Shown here: positions 1 to 8,469 of the stretch, one piece after another | How positions within the stretch are numbered: the stretch's first letter is position 1 | Layout: each line of letters opens with the position of its first letter | From: Microcoleus vaginatus_C | GTDB lineage: Bacteria; Cyanobacteriota; Cyanobacteriia; Cyanobacteriales; Microcoleaceae | NCBI GenBank assembly: GCA_040004035.1 | Contig: JAMPLN010000005.1 | DNA: 64,000 nt | Direction: 5' to 3' (one strand) | Program-made: the position numbers and the translations under genes | Notes under the pieces: model-generated | The model's input: the letters and a program-made list of their open reading frames with translations, nothing else | The model's database searches: none | What the model was told of the DNA's origin: nothing

Positions 1-974
1 TTCTTTATTTGGAAAATAATTTGACTGAGGGGGCTTTTACTACCGATCGCCTAGAATTGTTAAAAGTTTTATCTGCACAAATTGCTATTTCTATTGAGAA
101 TGCTCAACTTTACAAAAATTTACAGGAGTTTAATCAAAACTTAGAGCAATTAGTGAGCGATCGTACTCAACAATTATCGAACACCCTAGAGGCTTTAAAA
201 GCCACCCAAACTCAGCTAGTTGAATCGGAAAAAATGGCATCTCTGGGAGGATTAGTTGCTGGTGTTGCCCATGAAATTAATACTCCCATCGGAGTGGGTG
301 TCACTGTTGCTTCAGCTTTGGCAGAAAATACCACCGAATTTGCATCTATTTATAAAAGTGGCAAAATGAAGCGCTCGGATTTAGAAGAGTTTGTCGATAT
401 TGCTACTCAAAGCAGTAAGGCACTTCTAATTAACCTAGAGCGCGCGGCAGCATTGATTCAAAGCTTTAAGCAAGTAGCAGTCGATCGCTCTAGCGAAGAA
501 CGGCGTACTTTCCAGATCAGACCTTATCTTGATGAAATTTTATTACAATTAAAACCAAAGTTGAAAAATAGCCAACATTCGCTTAAAATTAAGGGAGATA
601 GCAAGATCGCCATAGATTCTTATCCAGGAGCCTTATCCCAAGTTGTGACAAACTTGCTGATCAATTCTCTGATTCATGCCTACGAACCAGGGATTTCTGG
701 GGAACTACTCTTTGCTTGGGAGCAAGAAGGTAATCGGCTAAGGTTTGAATACGCCGATGAAGGTAAAGGTATTCCCCCAGAAAACTTAAGTAAAATTTTT
801 GAGCCATTCTTTACCACTAAGCGTGGTCAAGGTGGCAGTGGGTTAGGGTTACATATTGTCTACAATTTAGTCACCCAAAAACTAAAAGGTGAAATTGAAT
901 GTCTAAGTGAGGTGGGAAGAGGAACCAAGTTTATTATTAAATTACCCATGCAAATTGATTCACAAATAATGTAG
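1..974 (+). CDS. Sensor histidine kinase, C-terminal part (5' end outside window)
   Basis: The reading frame is open from base 3, so the gene begins before the window. The visible part opens with the last helices of a GAF domain (LYLENNLTEGAF, then AISIENAQLY), followed by a short coiled coil, a HisKA helix with phosphoacceptor His in GVAHEINTP (about residue 88 of the visible part) and a HATPase_c domain (N-box NLLINSLIHAY, G1 DEGKGIPPE, F-box FEPFFTT, G2 GSGLGLHIV). The LYLENNLTxGAF signature is typical of very long cyanobacterial proteins with Ser/Thr kinase, AAA ATPase, GAF and histidine kinase domains. That upstream part is inferred from the family, not seen. The role is autophosphorylation and phosphotransfer in the cytoplasm; the signal is unknown. 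A receiver-kinase gene follows 170 bp downstream on the same strand. Confidence 0.9.
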   Translation, partial: LYLENNLTEGAFTTDRLELLKVLSAQIAISIENAQLYKNLQEFNQNLEQLVSDRTQQLSNTLEALKATQTQLVESEKMASLGGLVAGVAHEINTPIGVGVTVASALAENTTEFASIYKSGKMKRSDLEEFVDIATQSSKALLINLERAAALIQSFKQVAVDRSSEERRTFQIRPYLDEILLQLKPKLKNSQHSLKIKGDSKIAIDSYPGALSQVVTNLLINSLIHAYEPGISGELLFAWEQEGNRLRFEYADEGKGIPPENLSKIFEPFFTTKRGQGGSGLGLHIVYNLVTQKLKGEIECLSEVGRGTKFIIKLPMQIDSQIM

Positions 975-1144
975 AGTTCCTATTCTGATTTCCTGGCCCA
1001 GATCACTAAGTAAGTCCACCTCATTAAAAGTAAAATAAGGATGACTGAAAAGGTTGCTGTTTAACTCTTCTCCCTTCTGCCTTTTTCTTAACAGGTTTTC
1101 TAACTTCAAACCTAAAAATTAGTAAAAAATCAAGGTGTACAGCA

Positions 1145-2677
1145 ATGAAAAGTGATTTTGACGATTTGTTAACTAAACCATCTCCAGAAACAGTATACTT
1201 TGCCGAAGTGATCGACTCGGATGACGAGATATTGTTTGCAGATGAAACCACAGAAGAAAAACTGAGTGAAAGCTGGAAAATTTTAGTTGTTGATGATGAG
1301 GCTCAAGTTCACACCGCTACCGAAATTTCACTAAGGAAGTTTGTATTTGAAAATAAATCTTTAACCTTCATTAATGCTTACTCCGCTGGTGAAGCTAAAC
1401 AGCTAATCCAAGAAAATCCTGATGTTGCCATCATCTTACTTGATGTAATTATGGAAACAGATGATGCTGGCTTAAACTTTGTTAAATATGTCCGCGAAGT
1501 CTTAGGCAATCAGTTAGTGCGAATTATTTTACGCACGGGTCAACCCGGACAAGTACCTGAAAAAAGCATTATTATCAATTACGATATTAATGACTATAAA
1601 ACTAAAACTGAATTAACGACATCAAAGCTATACACTACGATGCTAACAGCTTTGAGAAGTTTTTCTCTAAGTCAGAATTTGCAGTCGGAAATAGAGCGAC
1701 GCGAACAAGTAGAGAAAGCACTCCGTATCAGTCAAGAAAAAGAACACCAAAAATCTCTGGCCTTAGAACATTTTGTCAAAGAACTGCAAGAAACACAACT
1801 CCAGTTAGTTCAAAGTGAAAAAATGTCTAGTCTCGGTCAATTAGTTGCAGGTGTTGCTCATGAAATCAACAATCCGGTTAACTTTATTTACGGCAATCTC
1901 TCCCACGCCAACGACTATATTAAAGAACTCATTAATATGTTGAATCTTTACCAAAGGTATTACCCGCAACCAGAAGCAGAAATTGTCCAGGAAATAGAAG
2001 ATGGAGAGTTGCCATTTATCATAGATGATTTACCAAAATTGCTTTCTTCCATGCAGTTAGGGATCGAACGCATTCGCAATATTGTTCACTCTCTACGCAA
2101 TTTTTCGCGGTTGGATGAAACTGAAATTAAATCAGTAGATATCCACGAAGGCATTAATAGCACTTTGCTGATCTTACAGCACCGACTAAAGGCTAAGTCT
2201 GATCGACCTGCTATTAATGTGATAAAAGACTATGGTGCATTGCCACTTGTGAACTGTTATGCCGGTCAGCTCAATCAGGTGTTTATGAACCTTTTAGCGA
2301 ATGCTATAGATGCTTTAGAAGAGCGGCTAAGTAGAGAAAATGGTGCAGTTTTTCAACCCCAGATTTTGATTCGTACTGAAGTTGTACCCGGCAATTCGCA
2401 TGACAACATTAGCTCGGCTTCCCACATCCTGGTAACAATTTCTGATAATGGTGTGGGCATGACAGAGAAAGTTCGTGCTAAACTTTTCACTCCCTTTTTT
2501 ACTACTAAGCCCATAGGAAAAGGTACAGGCATGGGATTGTCCATCAGCAGAAAAATTCTCATAGAAAAACACTGTGGTCAATTGGAGTGTATTTCTACGC
2601 CAGAGCAGGGAACGCAGTTTATTATTGATCTGCCGACTATCTGTAGAGCCACTAATATCGCCGTAGCGAATGCCTAG
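1145..2677 (+). CDS. Receiver-histidine kinase (REC-coiled coil-HisKA-HATPase)
   Basis: The 510-residue protein starts at ATG 1145 with a purine-rich AAGGTG about 10 bases upstream. Residues 45-170 form a receiver domain: acidic pair in VVDDE (50-52), phosphoacceptor Asp100 in ILLDVIM, and a Lys near 152. A coiled coil (175-225) leads to HisKA with His239 in GVAHEINNP, then HATPase_c with NLLANAID, DNGVGM, PFFTTKP and GTGMGLSI. A receiver placed before the kinase means the protein probably accepts phosphate from another kinase and passes it on. The truncated kinase just upstream on the same strand is an obvious candidate partner (inference). No membrane segment is present, so it is cytoplasmic. 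No DNA-binding or other output domain is seen. Confidence 0.9.
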   Translation: MKSDFDDLLTKPSPETVYFAEVIDSDDEILFADETTEEKLSESWKILVVDDEAQVHTATEISLRKFVFENKSLTFINAYSAGEAKQLIQENPDVAIILLDVIMETDDAGLNFVKYVREVLGNQLVRIILRTGQPGQVPEKSIIINYDINDYKTKTELTTSKLYTTMLTALRSFSLSQNLQSEIERREQVEKALRISQEKEHQKSLALEHFVKELQETQLQLVQSEKMSSLGQLVAGVAHEINNPVNFIYGNLSHANDYIKELINMLNLYQRYYPQPEAEIVQEIEDGELPFIIDDLPKLLSSMQLGIERIRNIVHSLRNFSRLDETEIKSVDIHEGINSTLLILQHRLKAKSDRPAINVIKDYGALPLVNCYAGQLNQVFMNLLANAIDALEERLSRENGAVFQPQILIRTEVVPGNSHDNISSASHILVTISDNGVGMTEKVRAKLFTPFFTTKPIGKGTGMGLSISRKILIEKHCGQLECISTPEQGTQFIIDLPTICRATNIAVANA

Positions 2678-2780
2678 AAAACTTATCTGGCTGAATTGAT
2701 CATATACCGGTTTTCAGTTGCATGAGAATAGGGTAATTGCTAATTCCTCATTAATCGGAATTCTGACAGAATTTTTGACC

Positions 2781-2819
2781 GCATCAAGTCCCCGCTTTTC
2801 TGGGGTGGGGACTTGATGC
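2781..2819. terminator. Hairpin downstream of the receiver-kinase gene
   Basis: Perfect 13-bp inverted repeat GCATCAAGTCCCC (2781-2793) against 2807-2819 with a 13-nt loop, about 100 bp after the stop at 2677. No T-run follows directly, so termination or RNA protection is inferred rather than certain. Confidence 0.5.
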
Positions 2820-2911
2820 AATACGGTTCAGTTAGTGCTAAACCCTTTGAACCACTGGGGATTATTTTTAATCAAGGGAAGTGCTATTTTATGTGACAGA
2901 TTGCTGGAAAG

Positions 2912-3172
2912 TTGACCGAAGTTTTAGTGCTGATTCAAGTAAAATTATTAGAAAAAACTATAGGAAAAGACTTGACCGAAAAAATACAATATGAAGACAT
3001 TATTTTACTAAGTTCAAATAAAAAACCATTGGCTATTCTAAATCTGAACAAAGGCTCAGACACTCGGTTGGATCGATTATTAATTCACCCTTCCCAAATT
3101 TGCCTATATTCCAATTCCATATCAAAATCAAAGAAATTATTGTGGTTTTATGCGATCGCCGGCGTTGCTTAG
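2912..3172 (+). CDS. Small hypothetical protein, possibly a decayed gene
   Basis: An 86-codon frame starting at TTG 2912. No family is recognised. The first 50 residues look protein-like (mixed charged and aliphatic, EKIQYEDIILLSSNKKPLAI). In the same frame, ATG at 2891 is followed at once by TGA at 2894 and then by open sequence, so a nonsense change right after an original start is possible. There is no convincing ribosome binding site for the TTG. The C-terminal end runs into a GCGATCGC site and looks non-conserved. It could be a real small gene, a pseudogene or chance; the evidence is weak. Confidence 0.25.
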   Translation: MTEVLVLIQVKLLEKTIGKDLTEKIQYEDIILLSSNKKPLAILNLNKGSDTRLDRLLIHPSQICLYSNSISKSKKLLWFYAIAGVA

Positions 3173-3228
3173 TGATACCCTAATTTAGAAACGGCTTTTT
3201 GTATAGTATAGTAATGTAATCGAGGCGA

Positions 3229-3924
3229 TCAACGCTTTTCGCTTTGCCGTAAATGCCGCCCGATTTCTTGATGACATATGTGCCAAAAATACAGTGATAA
3301 ATTCAGAAGAGCTAATAATTTAGTGCCATCTTCTAACATCGCGTGTACTCCTAGACTTTGAGACTCAAAAATATCCTCAAACCGTGAGAGAGCAAACAAG
3401 AGGAATGCTGCGACTAATGGCAGGTAAGGAGTGGTTTTGATGTATCGCCAAAACTTAACTCCGTAAAGGAAAACAGCCGTACCATAACACAAATAAATAA
3501 ATTTGCTAGATATGCCGCCCAACCGAGAAAGAATCAAAGTCATCCGAAACCTGTCATCCAGGAAAAAGACTCCCAGTAATAATGCACTAAAAAATAAGAA
3601 TATTCCCGATCGACTCCGCGGCTCTTTCTGGCGCAGCACTCCGAAAGTAAATGCACAAATTGCTACTGGGATGCACCAGAAGATTTCGGAAACTCCGGTT
3701 AGAAGGCCTTCGTAAGGGAACCAGAAATTAAAAGGATCGCTAAACAGGCGTTCAACTGCGTCTCCCTGGTTGTTGAGTTTGGCGTATAGGCTCAGGCAGA
3801 CTAAAATCAGGACAGTCAGAGTGTTGAAAGCAGCTAAAAACGGGATACACAAAAACTTTTTTTGGAAAAATTCTAAAGAATTGGAAAAATTGGGAATTTT
3901 ATCGAATAAAGGCAGATGCTTCAT
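3229..3924 (-). CDS. Multi-pass membrane protein of unknown function
   Basis: A 231-residue protein with about six hydrophobic segments (for example FLAAFNTLTVLILVCLSLYA, IFWCIPVAICAFTFGV, FFSALLLGVFF, LPLVAAFLLFALSRF, LLALLNLSLYFWHI). I do not recognise the family. The loop after the first helix is acidic and the C-terminus is basic (RHLRQSEKR). It ends close to the region before the Hik2-like gene and lies on the same strand downstream of it, with only 28 bp between the two, so the two genes are probably cotranscribed (kinase first). That makes a role connected with the kinase possible, but nothing in the sequence shows it. Confidence 0.7.
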   Translation of the reverse strand: MKHLPLFDKIPNFSNSLEFFQKKFLCIPFLAAFNTLTVLILVCLSLYAKLNNQGDAVERLFSDPFNFWFPYEGLLTGVSEIFWCIPVAICAFTFGVLRQKEPRSRSGIFLFFSALLLGVFFLDDRFRMTLILSRLGGISSKFIYLCYGTAVFLYGVKFWRYIKTTPYLPLVAAFLLFALSRFEDIFESQSLGVHAMLEDGTKLLALLNLSLYFWHICHQEIGRHLRQSEKR

Positions 3925-3952
3925 AAAAAATGTCTCTAAGCAATAAAGTTCG

Positions 3953-5359
3953 TTAATTATTCACTGGTAGCCAAACCACAAATGTAGTGCCGCGATTGGT
4001 TGGATATAATAAAGGATCTGCCGCAGAGGGCAGCCATTCAGGATTGAGTGGGGAAAATACTTCTATTTCTCCTTGCATTTGGCGGACTAAATCGCGGGCG
4101 ATCGCCAAACCCAATCCTGTGCCGGGAATTTCTGTCTGCGCTTTTTCTCCCCGGTAGTGTCGCTCAAATAAATGCTCTAAATCTTGGGGAGGAATGCCGG
4201 AACCTGTGTCGCTAACGGCAACTGCTATGGCAGGCAATTGGCTGTATCCTGCCCGATCGCCATCCGCTGCTTTGTACCTTACTTTAATATAAATTTGGCG
4301 GCCAGCAGGAGTATATTTCAAAGCATTGTCAATTAAATTGCTCAAAACCTCGCGCAAAGCTCGATCGTTCGCTGAGACTGGCGGCAAATTCGCCTCCACG
4401 TCGGCGACCAATTTCAGATTCCTTTCAGATGCGATCGCCTCGGCGGAAATTAACAGCGGTTTTAAGACTTCTGCCACAAAACAACAGGATTCCTGCAAAT
4501 TGGCCGCAGGTGACAGCGACAGAGGAGAATTCCGGATTGATTCCACATTGGACATTGCTTTTTCTGAAGTGCCCGATCGCAGTTTTAGATGTGCTTCGCC
4601 GGTGTCAACAGTTCGATCGAACTGGCTGAGCAACTCTTGCAGCCGATCGCTCTCTCGGACAATACTAAAAGCCACATTGCGGTTTTTGTCTTCGGGTACC
4701 AGCCGCCGCGCTAACAGCTTGCCAAAAGTTCGCAACGCTGTCAGCGGACTTTTGAACTGGTGCAGCAAATTGTGCATCGTGTCGTAAACCTGAGCCTGGA
4801 TTTGCCGGGCCGAACCCAATTCCTGCTGCATCCACTGCGATCGCTGGTCTAAAATGCAGGCCAGGGCTAAGCTGCGAGCAATTTGTTTTATTTGAGCCTC
4901 TTCTCGCTCGTTCCAAGGCCTGTCTTGCCGACCGCTGACTAGGAGTCCCATTACAGCTCCCTCGTGTATCAGAGGCGTCACTATTTGCATCCGCTGCTGC
5001 CACACATTCTCTGGGCCTTGGCACTGATGGGAAGTGCGCTCCTTACCCGGAAGTCGCTCGGGTGCGATCGCCCCTACCGTTGATTCTTCCACTGGCAGGA
5101 CAGGCGGCGCCAGCAGTCGCGGTACCGGTTTTACTGTCGAGCTTTCGGAAGATTGCAACCTCAACCCCTGATTTTCTTCCGATTCGGCTGAGGTTTCTGG
5201 GTAAACGGATATCGGCACCAACTTTGCTTCGCTGCCTTCTACCAACTCTTGTGTCAGGTATACCGCGCTGAATGTCGCGCCCAAACTGACGGAGATCGCC
5301 ACCTGCGAGCGGCAAAGTTTGACAAATTCTGAACTGGCTGGCATTAACATGAGCGCCAC
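3953..5359 (-). CDS. hik2: Hik2/CSK-type GAF sensor histidine kinase
   Basis: A 468-residue soluble kinase. The N-terminus (MALMLMPASSEFVKLCRSQV) and GAF domain (about 10-170, with a low-complexity insert near 55-110), the H-box NLLHQFKSPLTALRTFGKLL (His200) and HATPase motifs (NLIDNALKYTP, DTGSGIPPQ, GTGLGLAIA) match the cyanobacterial Hik2 / chloroplast sensor kinase family. In that family the kinase reports plastoquinone redox state and salt stress to response regulators such as Rre1 and RppA, and a conserved N-terminal Cys is a ligand of an iron-sulfur cluster (established for Hik2). Cys16 here sits at the corresponding place. The start could also be Met4 or Met6; both keep Cys16. A six-helix membrane protein follows after 28 bp. 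Confidence 0.8.
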   Translation of the reverse strand: MALMLMPASSEFVKLCRSQVAISVSLGATFSAVYLTQELVEGSEAKLVPISVYPETSAESEENQGLRLQSSESSTVKPVPRLLAPPVLPVEESTVGAIAPERLPGKERTSHQCQGPENVWQQRMQIVTPLIHEGAVMGLLVSGRQDRPWNEREEAQIKQIARSLALACILDQRSQWMQQELGSARQIQAQVYDTMHNLLHQFKSPLTALRTFGKLLARRLVPEDKNRNVAFSIVRESDRLQELLSQFDRTVDTGEAHLKLRSGTSEKAMSNVESIRNSPLSLSPAANLQESCCFVAEVLKPLLISAEAIASERNLKLVADVEANLPPVSANDRALREVLSNLIDNALKYTPAGRQIYIKVRYKAADGDRAGYSQLPAIAVAVSDTGSGIPPQDLEHLFERHYRGEKAQTEIPGTGLGLAIARDLVRQMQGEIEVFSPLNPEWLPSAADPLLYPTNRGTTFVVWLPVNN

Positions 5360-5739
5360 ATTAAGATATCTAACGGAATTCTAAGTAAATTACAAATGAT
5401 CGGCCACCGATTACTGATGAGAGACTTTTAGATTTCAGGTTTCTTCTCTTCGATAGAAGGCAGCTATGTTCAAGGCATGGGGCTTTCATGAACCAAAATT
5501 GCCCCGCATCGCCGTCCGCGCAGCTTCCAGCGATCCCCAAGCTGGGCTTTTGGCGGAACTTGCGGCCAGCCATACCACAACCGCTACACTTTTGTCGATC
5601 GGCACGAATGTTAAGATTATGTCGATATATTAAAAACAGTTGATTTTTTGAGCTAGAACGGATATACTGGCCTCGGATTTGGTAGCTATCATTACAACCT
5701 GTCTGCTCATACTGTCTGCTCACAGAGGAGGTAAAGAAA
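5360..5739. other. Intergenic, divergent promoter region
   Basis: This 380-bp stretch lies between the divergent Hik2-like gene (minus) and the DUF3155 gene (plus) and so must hold both promoters. No clear -10/-35 pair could be settled by eye. A strong Shine-Dalgarno GAGGAGGT sits at 5725-5732, serving the TTG start at 5740. No RNA gene or repeat was seen. Confidence 0.4.
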
Positions 5740-6063
5740 TTGGCCAGGAGACGCAAACGCAAGAGTCGCCGCCGACAAGAAGGACGCAGAATTTTAGAGT
5801 GTGTGCCTCAATATAGCATCGAGAGCGGCGAAGATAAACCCGTAACAGCGGCTCGCAAGTTCATCCATGCAGAAGGCATTGCTCCCCCAGCTTTGCTGTT
5901 AGTCAAGCGTAACGAGCATACCACTGACAGATACTTCTGGGCTGAAAAAGGTTTATTTGGAGCCCAATACGTAGAAGAGAACCATTTCTTGTTTCCCAGC
6001 TTAAAGGTGATGTTGGAAGCTACCACAGAAAAAATTCCTGTGGTGTCAGCCAGCCGCGCATAG
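5740..6063 (+). CDS. DUF3155 family protein
   Basis: A 107-residue protein read from TTG 5740. The start is fixed by the strong ribosome binding site GAGGAGGT eight bases upstream and by the family's N-terminus. The first 17 residues are almost all Arg/Lys (ARRRKRKSRRRQEGRR), followed by the conserved core ESGEDKPVTAARKFI and KRNEHTTDRYFWAEKGLFGAQYVEENHFLFPSL. The family is found in cyanobacteria and has no established function; the basic N-terminus suggests nucleic-acid binding (inference). The length is complete. The strong SD combined with a weak start codon may set its translation level. Confidence 0.85.
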   Translation: MARRRKRKSRRRQEGRRILECVPQYSIESGEDKPVTAARKFIHAEGIAPPALLLVKRNEHTTDRYFWAEKGLFGAQYVEENHFLFPSLKVMLEATTEKIPVVSASRA

Positions 6064-6402
6064 CTCAAAATGTTTAGCTCAAAACATTGACAGCAATGTT
6101 TTTCTAAGTCTTTTAACCAAAGCGCGAGAGTTCTCATTGTCTGGAGAGTGCCAACTGAAATTTCTGCGAAAAGTCCTTAGAAATTAGGGTATAAGGAGCC
6201 ATCGCAACAGGCTTGATCGCAGCCCAAGGGCGATCGCCACAATTGGCACTTTCACGATAATGGTTTTTTTTGACGGTTTTGTTGATCGAACAAGTGGATC
6301 AAAAAAACAGCCAACGAGAAAGTCGCTCTAGAGTCATCGGTTTGTCAGCTAGAAGTCTAACTACGGCATCTAGCATATCAAAAAACGTTCCGCGTCAAAC
6401 TT
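6064..6402. other. Intergenic, nothing recognised
   Basis: 339 bp between the convergent DUF3155 and CCB1-like genes. It holds GCGATCGC sites and AT-rich runs. Short open frames across it lack family features and ribosome binding sites. No hairpin strong enough to call was seen. Confidence 0.3.
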
Positions 6403-6936
6403 TTAATCCACCGGTTTCAAATCTAAAGCTTTTTGCATGGCTGCTAGTTCATCGCGGTGAGCTCTGACAGTAACAAAGCTCTTGGTTTGGCTTCCCGACT
6501 CAGCAACTGATTCGAGTTTGAGGGAGACTTGCTCAGAGCGTCCAGCTTTTTTCCAGTAAAATACCCCCGCCAGCGGGGACAGCATTACCAAAGCTAGGAA
6601 AATTTGACCTTGTTGGGGAACTAGCATTCCCAAAACCAGTCCCAAGCACAGAGCGCCGCCTGCACTCAGCAGTGTTAGAAAAATAGCTAGAAACCAACTC
6701 GGCCGCACAAAACCCTCAAACGTGACTTTATAGTTGGGGGCATCGACGGCTGCAACTCGGTAAGCTCTCTGGGCAAAATACTGTTGTAACTCGGTTAATA
6801 GTGACTCTTGCGCGCTCTCGGAAGCCAGCTTGACTTGTTCGATTCGATCTTTGACTGAAGCCTTGATGAAGAAAAACAAGCCAACAGCTAGCAGTAGCGT
6901 TAGCACAAATGTTGAAGGAAGAACAGCAGTATCCAT
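6403..6936 (-). CDS. Cofactor assembly of complex C subunit B (CCB1-like)
   Basis: A 177-residue membrane protein matching the cyanobacterial and plastid CCB1 family (formerly DUF3529). An N-terminal helix (PSTFVLTLLLAVGLFFFIKA) is followed by a soluble stretch with AYRVAAVDAPNYKVTFEGFV, then two more helices (WFLAIFLTLLSAGGALCLGL and GQIFLALVMLSPLAGVFYW) and a soluble tail. In plants CCB proteins attach haem ci to cytochrome b6 of the b6f complex; the same role is inferred here. It is located in the thylakoid or plasma membrane. It is monocistronic as far as can be seen, and a TIR element lies upstream at 7005-7133. Confidence 0.75.
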   Translation of the reverse strand: MDTAVLPSTFVLTLLLAVGLFFFIKASVKDRIEQVKLASESAQESLLTELQQYFAQRAYRVAAVDAPNYKVTFEGFVRPSWFLAIFLTLLSAGGALCLGLVLGMLVPQQGQIFLALVMLSPLAGVFYWKKAGRSEQVSLKLESVAESGSQTKSFVTVRAHRDELAAMQKALDLKPVD

Positions 6937-7004
6937 CGGTAGAAGTTTGTGTAATTGAAATTATCTACTATTACTTTACAGAACTTGACATACGAAAGCG
7001 ATCG

Positions 7005-7133
7005 AGGACTTACGCAGACACTGTGTTATCAAAATTCGCAGAAAGCTTCTTCTGCAAGGCGTTTTGCTCTCCATCACCCAATTCCCATATCTCCCCATCG
7101 TCGCTAATTCTCAAGTGACAATGCGTAAGTCCT
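7005..7133. mobile_element. MITE-like element with 12-bp terminal inverted repeats
   Basis: AGGACTTACGCA at 7005-7016 is matched perfectly by its reverse complement at 7122-7133, enclosing about 105 bp without coding capacity. The same terminal motif (AGGACTTACGC) appears again at 50434. No clear target duplication was identified. It lies upstream of the CCB1-like gene (6936). Confidence 0.6.
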
Positions 7134-7256
7134 GACGTAGTGTAGCTGCTTTAATCGCTGTGCCGCAGGCGATCGAGCAAAGCGAAGGCAATCGGGCAAA
7201 TCGCTTTGCAAGTAGCGCCAGCATCTCCAGGGTGTAGGCATCCGATTCAAACTCGG

Positions 7257-7649
7257 CTAACCTGTGTGACCAGTTTCTAAGGCACGGGATCGACGATCGG
7301 ACGAGCCGTTTCCCTGACCAATGTACTCATGCCAAAGACGAGCAAGGTCTTGAGCTTGGTGCCGCCACTCAGCGAGGATTTGATACATCCGGCGGGGGCG
7401 GCCTCGTCCTTCTACTTTTTTCCAGTAACCGGTGATGACGCCTTCATCTTCGAGGAATTTCAGAGCGCTGTAGAGAACGGTATCAGAAAGTCGGTAGATG
7501 GGGAATTCCCTCTCTAGTTGGCCAATCAGTTCTGTACCGTAGGAATCTCCGCGCAATAACACGGAGAGAATGTAACACACAGCTAATTCCTTGTTTAGAT
7601 AAACAGGAGGGGGGTCTTGAAAAAATTGATAGATATGTTCAAACTTCAT
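7257..7649 (-). CDS. PadR family transcriptional regulator
   Basis: A 130-residue protein with a PadR winged helix spanning about residues 18-95: LNKELAVCYILSVLLRGDSYGTELI, then YRLSDTVLYSALKFLEDEGVITGYW and the wing GRGRPRRMYQI. PadR proteins bind DNA as dimers, mostly as repressors. In cyanobacteria the clock-associated kaiA repressor Pex belongs to this family, and this protein could be related to it, but I cannot decide that from the sequence. The C-terminus is short and ends in a basic, low-complexity tail. The gene appears to stand alone; the next minus-strand gene is 340 bp upstream. Confidence 0.85.
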   Translation of the reverse strand: MKFEHIYQFFQDPPPVYLNKELAVCYILSVLLRGDSYGTELIGQLEREFPIYRLSDTVLYSALKFLEDEGVITGYWKKVEGRGRPRRMYQILAEWRHQAQDLARLWHEYIGQGNGSSDRRSRALETGHTG

Positions 7650-7991
7650 CTGTCTTGTCCGCTGGAAACTCTCGTGATACCGTCAGGTTAACGGGAGAGG
7701 AAAGCGGGGCGGGGTGTGCCGCTTCCTAATGATTAAGTGGGACACCGGGGAAACAGAGGTGCAGTATTTCCCCAGTGAATGTTGATAGCCCCAAAGGCTT
7801 GTCCTGCACTTCGGTAATGTTTGCCTGCGCCTTGGTTGAGCAGCACTGGTGTAACTAGCGCAATTTTTTCCTCTTCCAATCTATCGCAGCGACTATTGTC
7901 AAGTGTGCGATCGCCTGCAAGAGTTCGCAGTTACTTTGGGAGTTAGTGTTTTAACTCAATTTGCCGTTGATGTTTGCGTTCTAGCTTGGCT
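7650..7991. other. Intergenic upstream of the PadR gene
   Basis: 342 bp between the DUF751 gene and the PadR gene, both minus strand. It presumably holds the PadR promoter. A GCGATCGC site is at about 7909. No credible small gene, hairpin or known operator was seen. Confidence 0.3.
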
Positions 7992-8195
7992 TTAAACCGA
8001 ACTCAGGCCTAACATAGCGCGCAGTGTAAAAGTTAGAAAGACAAAAGTCGCTACAATCGAACTAATCAGGGCGATCGCAGTTGCCGGTCGATCGAGCAGG
8101 GGTTTGAGTCGCTCGAACAGGAAAAAGAAAATTCCCAGGCATATCGTAATGAAAAAGCGCGGGTAGCGAGAGACGTTATTAATAAAATCTTGCAT
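7992..8195 (-). CDS. DUF751 (Ycf33-like) membrane protein
   Basis: A 67-residue protein when started at ATG 8195, giving MQDFINNVSRYPRFFIT, the usual N-terminus of the DUF751/Ycf33 family. An in-frame ATG at 8243 would add 16 residues that do not look conserved. Two membrane segments are visible (FFITICLGIFFFLF and TAIALISSIVATFVFLTF), with the C-terminal RAMLGL typical of the family. The function is unknown; the homologue is chloroplast-encoded in some algae, which suggests a thylakoid role (inference). Confidence 0.8.
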   Translation of the reverse strand: MQDFINNVSRYPRFFITICLGIFFFLFERLKPLLDRPATAIALISSIVATFVFLTFTLRAMLGLSSV

Positions 8196-8469
8196 GAGCT
8201 TGGTGGGGTAAAGTGTCACAGCACGAGCTTTGACTGGTAACACTTGTGAGCGAGTTAGACAATTTTGGCACAGCCGGAGCTAAATCTGCCGATCGGGCGA
8301 TCGGGCATTTTTGCCGGCGAGGCTGACATATATAATTCTAACGAAAACTTTTCGCCGATGGCTCCGGCACTGTCTGTTTAATGCCACGCGACCTCCGGTA
8401 AGAACTTCAGAAGTATTTATATTGAGTTCTAGTTGTGATAAATATTATAGGGCCGTTATTTCTAGATAA

